Origin: a virus
DNA: 24,151 nt
IMG/VR virus record: IMGVR_UViG_3300044502_000009
Coordinates: 1 to 24,151 of that record
Reading direction: 5' to 3' (one strand)
Shown: positions 21,693 through 24,151 of the stretch, piece after piece
Position numbering within the stretch: position 1 is the stretch's first letter
Layout of the letters: every line of letters begins with the position of its first letter
Translations under genes and position numbers: made by a program
Notes under the pieces: generated by a model
The model's database searches: none
The model's input: only the letters and a program-made list of their open reading frames with translations
What the model was told of the DNA's origin: nothing

Positions 21693-22232
21693 ATGCCGAT
21701 CCAAGAAACCGACGTTCTGCTGAAGCTGTCCACGAAGTCGGGCTCGGCCGGAAACTCGCTGACGAGCACACCGGCGGCAAGCCTGGGCAAGTATATCAGC
21801 CAGACCGAACTGGTCAGCGCCAGTTTGCACAACCTGTTCGACGTCGTGACCGGTGACGAGAATGCCGCCAGCGATGTCGAATACCGGTGCATCTTCGTCC
21901 ACAACAACCACGCCACGCTGACGCATTTCAGCGTCGTCGCCTGGCTGGTGTCCGAAGCGTCCGGCGGTTGTAGTATCGCGGTCGCGGTCGACGGTGTGGC
22001 GGCCAGCGTCATCGGATCGGCCAGCGCGCAGGCTGACGAAGTGGCAACCGAATCCGTCGCGCCAACAGGTGAAACCTTTTCGTCGCCGTCGTCGAAAGTC
22101 ACCGGCATCAGCCTGGGCGACATCCCGGCCGGACAGTGCAAAGCGCTGTGGGTCCGGCGGACCGCTGCGGCATCAGCTGCGAAGGACTCGGACGACGTCT
22201 ACATCCGGGTCGAGGGAGATACCGGCGAATGA
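21693..22232 (+). CDS. Tail-tip / fibre-associated protein, 179 aa
   Basis: A soluble, beta-rich protein with a strong ribosome binding site (AAAGGAG upstream). Its pattern TELVSASLHNLFDVVTGDENAASDVEYRCIFVHNNHATLT is typical, from memory, of small structural proteins found after the tail hub in many GC-rich and marine-type phages. I recognise no catalytic residue. It probably belongs to the tail tip or fibre set. Its stop overlaps the next start as ATGA, so it is coupled to the signal-peptide protein that follows. Confidence 0.6.
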   Translation: MPIQETDVLLKLSTKSGSAGNSLTSTPAASLGKYISQTELVSASLHNLFDVVTGDENAASDVEYRCIFVHNNHATLTHFSVVAWLVSEASGGCSIAVAVDGVAASVIGSASAQADEVATESVAPTGETFSSPSSKVTGISLGDIPAGQCKALWVRRTAAASAAKDSDDVYIRVEGDTGE

Positions 22233-23464
22233 AGTGGCCCATTATCATCCTGCTGCTGTCGACACTAGGATCCGATTTGTCGGCGGCCGAAGTGATCGAA
22301 CTGAACCGGGCCTTTTCGACCGGGGTCAGGACGTACAGCCAGGGCATCCCGCGCGAAGCGATCACCGCATCAGCGTCGGATTCTGAGCGCGTGACGATGA
22401 CCCAAAGCAGCGCCGGATACTACGGCATCGCGGCGGTGCGCATATACACCGATCATTTCCAGACGCTGGCTGATTCCGGATTCACGTCGTCAGCAGGAGT
22501 CGGTTTTTACATCGGTGACCACGCCCACCACACAGAGCGTCATGACACGATCATCGTCGTCGGGCCGCGCGGTGATGGGAAATGGTGGGCGCGGTTTACC
22601 GTCTTTGCCGACGACTTCACCTTCTTGGATTCCGGTTTGATCGACTCCGCTGGACAGGCTGACAGCCAGGGCGAAGTGGAATGGTTTGGGCATACCGACT
22701 CCGTCATCGTCCTGGGCCGGAACCCGGATGATATGGATGTCTGGTACTGGCTGTCGCAGAACAACGGTGCGAGCTATGCTTCGCAGGGCCACATGTACGC
22801 GTATGATCTTGACACCCGGGTCGAAATCGACCAGTGGGGCGACTCGCTGTATGCGGTCGTCTTTCGTGGTGTCACGCCTTTCGGCTATTACTTCCACCCG
22901 TTTGGTGGCACCTGGGGAACTCGGGAAACGATCAGCACCGGGACTTCATTCACACGCCTGTACGCTGCATCCGAAGGCCGCGATAAGTGGGTCCATGTCA
23001 TGTGGACCGACTATTCCAATCCGACGCACGTCATCCACGCCCGGCGCGATCCCGTCGCGCAGACCTGGGCGCTAGACACGCCATACACTGCGCCCGGGCA
23101 GGTACTGACGAACGGCGGCGAACTCTGGCCCGCGCTCTGTTATTCCAGGTGGGACGCAAAGTTGCGGGCCTTCTATTCGGTCCCGAGTGAAACGAATGCC
23201 GACAGCGGTGCGATCCTGGTCGAGCGCATCTGGAATTACACGACGGCCGCCTGGGGCGATCCGGACACGATCAGCAGCGCCGGGTCGGACTATGTCAGCA
23301 ATCTTGCGGGCTGTCGTGACGTCCCGGCGATCCATCATTCGCGCGCCTACATCGAATTCAATGAACGGGTCAGCGGCACGACCACGACGCGGCACATGGT
23401 CTTGGCGGATTCAGCTGCGGCGCAATATCCGGAGCCTGAAAGGAACAAGGTGATGGCCCGATGA
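22229..23464 (+). CDS. Exported beta-propeller-like protein
   Basis: A 411-aa protein whose start is set at ATG 22229, which overlaps the previous stop (ATGA) and follows GGAG. It begins with a Sec-type signal peptide: MK, hydrophobic core PIIILLLSTLG, and a likely cleavage after S-A-A at residues 18-20. The rest shows about six repeats of the form D-x-hydrophobic-x-V...Y/W...W (starting near residues 106, 157, 203, 247, 295 and 350), as expected for a six-bladed beta-propeller, and an Asp-box-like SQNNGASY at 176-183 as in sialidase-type propellers. I see no confirmed active site. It may bind or trim surface glycans. A signal peptide is unusual for a tail-region protein and points to export from the infected cell. 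Confidence 0.55.
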   Translation: MKWPIIILLLSTLGSDLSAAEVIELNRAFSTGVRTYSQGIPREAITASASDSERVTMTQSSAGYYGIAAVRIYTDHFQTLADSGFTSSAGVGFYIGDHAHHTERHDTIIVVGPRGDGKWWARFTVFADDFTFLDSGLIDSAGQADSQGEVEWFGHTDSVIVLGRNPDDMDVWYWLSQNNGASYASQGHMYAYDLDTRVEIDQWGDSLYAVVFRGVTPFGYYFHPFGGTWGTRETISTGTSFTRLYAASEGRDKWVHVMWTDYSNPTHVIHARRDPVAQTWALDTPYTAPGQVLTNGGELWPALCYSRWDAKLRAFYSVPSETNADSGAILVERIWNYTTAAWGDPDTISSAGSDYVSNLAGCRDVPAIHHSRAYIEFNERVSGTTTTRHMVLADSAAAQYPEPERNKVMAR

Positions 23465-24151
23465 AACGAATGACCACGACGATCCTGGCGCTGATCGTCA
23501 TCCTGGCGATCGGCGCTTCAGCTGCTGAACTGACGGTGCGGAATGCCGCGCGGACGACGGACGGGAAGATTCGTGAGCTCAGCCCGTACAACACCCGCAA
23601 CTTCGGCAGCGCGCCGACGGCGGCAACGGCGAATTCGGCGGGCAATAATCAGAACTTCTTCGTCATGTTCGATCACCTGGACACGATCGGCGCGAACATG
23701 GTGATCGATACCTTCCAGGCTATCGTGTACTGCGAGGGGGCGACGAACACGCCGACCGTCGGAGCCTTCCAAGCATTCAAGCCATACAAAGAGGGAACGG
23801 CAAACAATGCCGAAGAAACCGGAGCCTGTTGTTACGATGACTGGTATTTCAATAGCGACGCCGGGCTGGATTCGTCCTGGACGACCGCCGGGTGCATGTC
23901 GGCCAGCGATGCAGGATCACCGAACCGAACGGATGCCAGCGGCAGCGATCGCAGGGCGACGGCCTTCGCATCGGTGACATATAGCGCGGCCGGATCGTAC
24001 ACCTACAACTTCAACGCGGCCGGAATTCAATGGGCGAACGACGTCTACAACGGCGACATTGCGGCCGACCAGGCGGCGCTGTTCTTCCGGGAAACATCGA
24101 CGTCCGGCATCAGCACCTGGACGACCAGCGAAGGCACGACCGCAGCTAATC
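23461..24151 (+). CDS. Exported DNRLRE-like protein (truncated by window end)
   Basis: Starts at ATG 23461, overlapping the previous stop as ATGA, and stays open to the window edge (230 codons seen, no stop). It begins with a Sec-type signal peptide: KRMTTT, core ILALIVILAIGA, and a probable cleavage after A-S-A-A near residue 22. The body is strand-rich: FFVMFDHLDTIGANMVIDTFQAIVYCE, a variable middle with CCYDDWYF, then SYTYNFNAAGIQWANDVYNGDIAADQAALFFRE, which resembles the DNRLRE/carbohydrate-binding beta-sandwich in which I-Q-x-W precedes a final strand. It would be a surface-binding protein, coupled to the propeller-like gene. The family match is from pattern only and the C-terminus is missing. 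Confidence 0.5.
   Translation, partial: MKRMTTTILALIVILAIGASAAELTVRNAARTTDGKIRELSPYNTRNFGSAPTAATANSAGNNQNFFVMFDHLDTIGANMVIDTFQAIVYCEGATNTPTVGAFQAFKPYKEGTANNAEETGACCYDDWYFNSDAGLDSSWTTAGCMSASDAGSPNRTDASGSDRRATAFASVTYSAAGSYTYNFNAAGIQWANDVYNGDIAADQAALFFRETSTSGISTWTTSEGTTAAN

Overview
The window is a structural (virion morphogenesis) segment of a tailed double-stranded DNA phage. The gene order is the canonical one for HK97-like siphoviruses: terminase, portal, protease/capsid, connectors, tail terminator, tail tube, tail chaperones, tape measure, tail tip, then receptor-binding-type proteins. The DNA is clearly GC-rich and strongly biased to C/G-ending codons. Almost every gene is on the + strand and many neighbours overlap by ATGA, TGATG or TAATG. 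I see no integrase, repressor, tRNA, rRNA, CRISPR, IS element or bacterial gene, so phage versus prophage cannot be decided. The host cannot be named beyond a bacterium with a GC-rich genome.

Layout. 1-2611: end of an early/middle-type operon with three unrecognised small proteins, a DEDDh 3'-5' exonuclease and one more small unknown. 2612-3218: a less GC-rich island holding one minus-strand HNH/zinc-ribbon gene with its own promoter, a palindrome that could be an operator, and a hairpin where it converges with the upstream operon. 3219-5659: small two-helix membrane protein, small and large terminase subunits. 5659-10359: two long fused head genes, portal+MuF and prohead protease+major capsid protein; the second carries a strong in-frame internal ribosome binding site. 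10428-13309: small head protein, unknown, head-tail connector, tail-completion protein, a double-domain tail-terminator-like protein and a 58-aa unknown. 13309-17517: tail tube, tail chaperone pair joined by a -1 frameshift, tape measure. 17501-21362: two paralogous discoidin-containing distal-tail-like proteins and a large tail hub. 21390-24151: membrane/coiled-coil protein, probable tail-tip protein, and two proteins with Sec-type signal peptides, the last cut off by the window end.

The genes fit one assembly line: TerS/TerL package DNA through the portal into a capsid made and matured by the protease-capsid ORF, connectors and terminator cap head and tail, the chaperone pair assembles tail tube around the tape measure, and the tip proteins bind the host. 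The points most worth checking are the nested start inside the protease-capsid ORF, the very clear -1 frameshift element (slippery A AAA AAC, 7-nt spacer, 8-bp hairpin), the repeated use of fusion or duplication in the morphogenesis genes, and the exported beta-propeller-like and DNRLRE-like proteins at the end of the tail operon.
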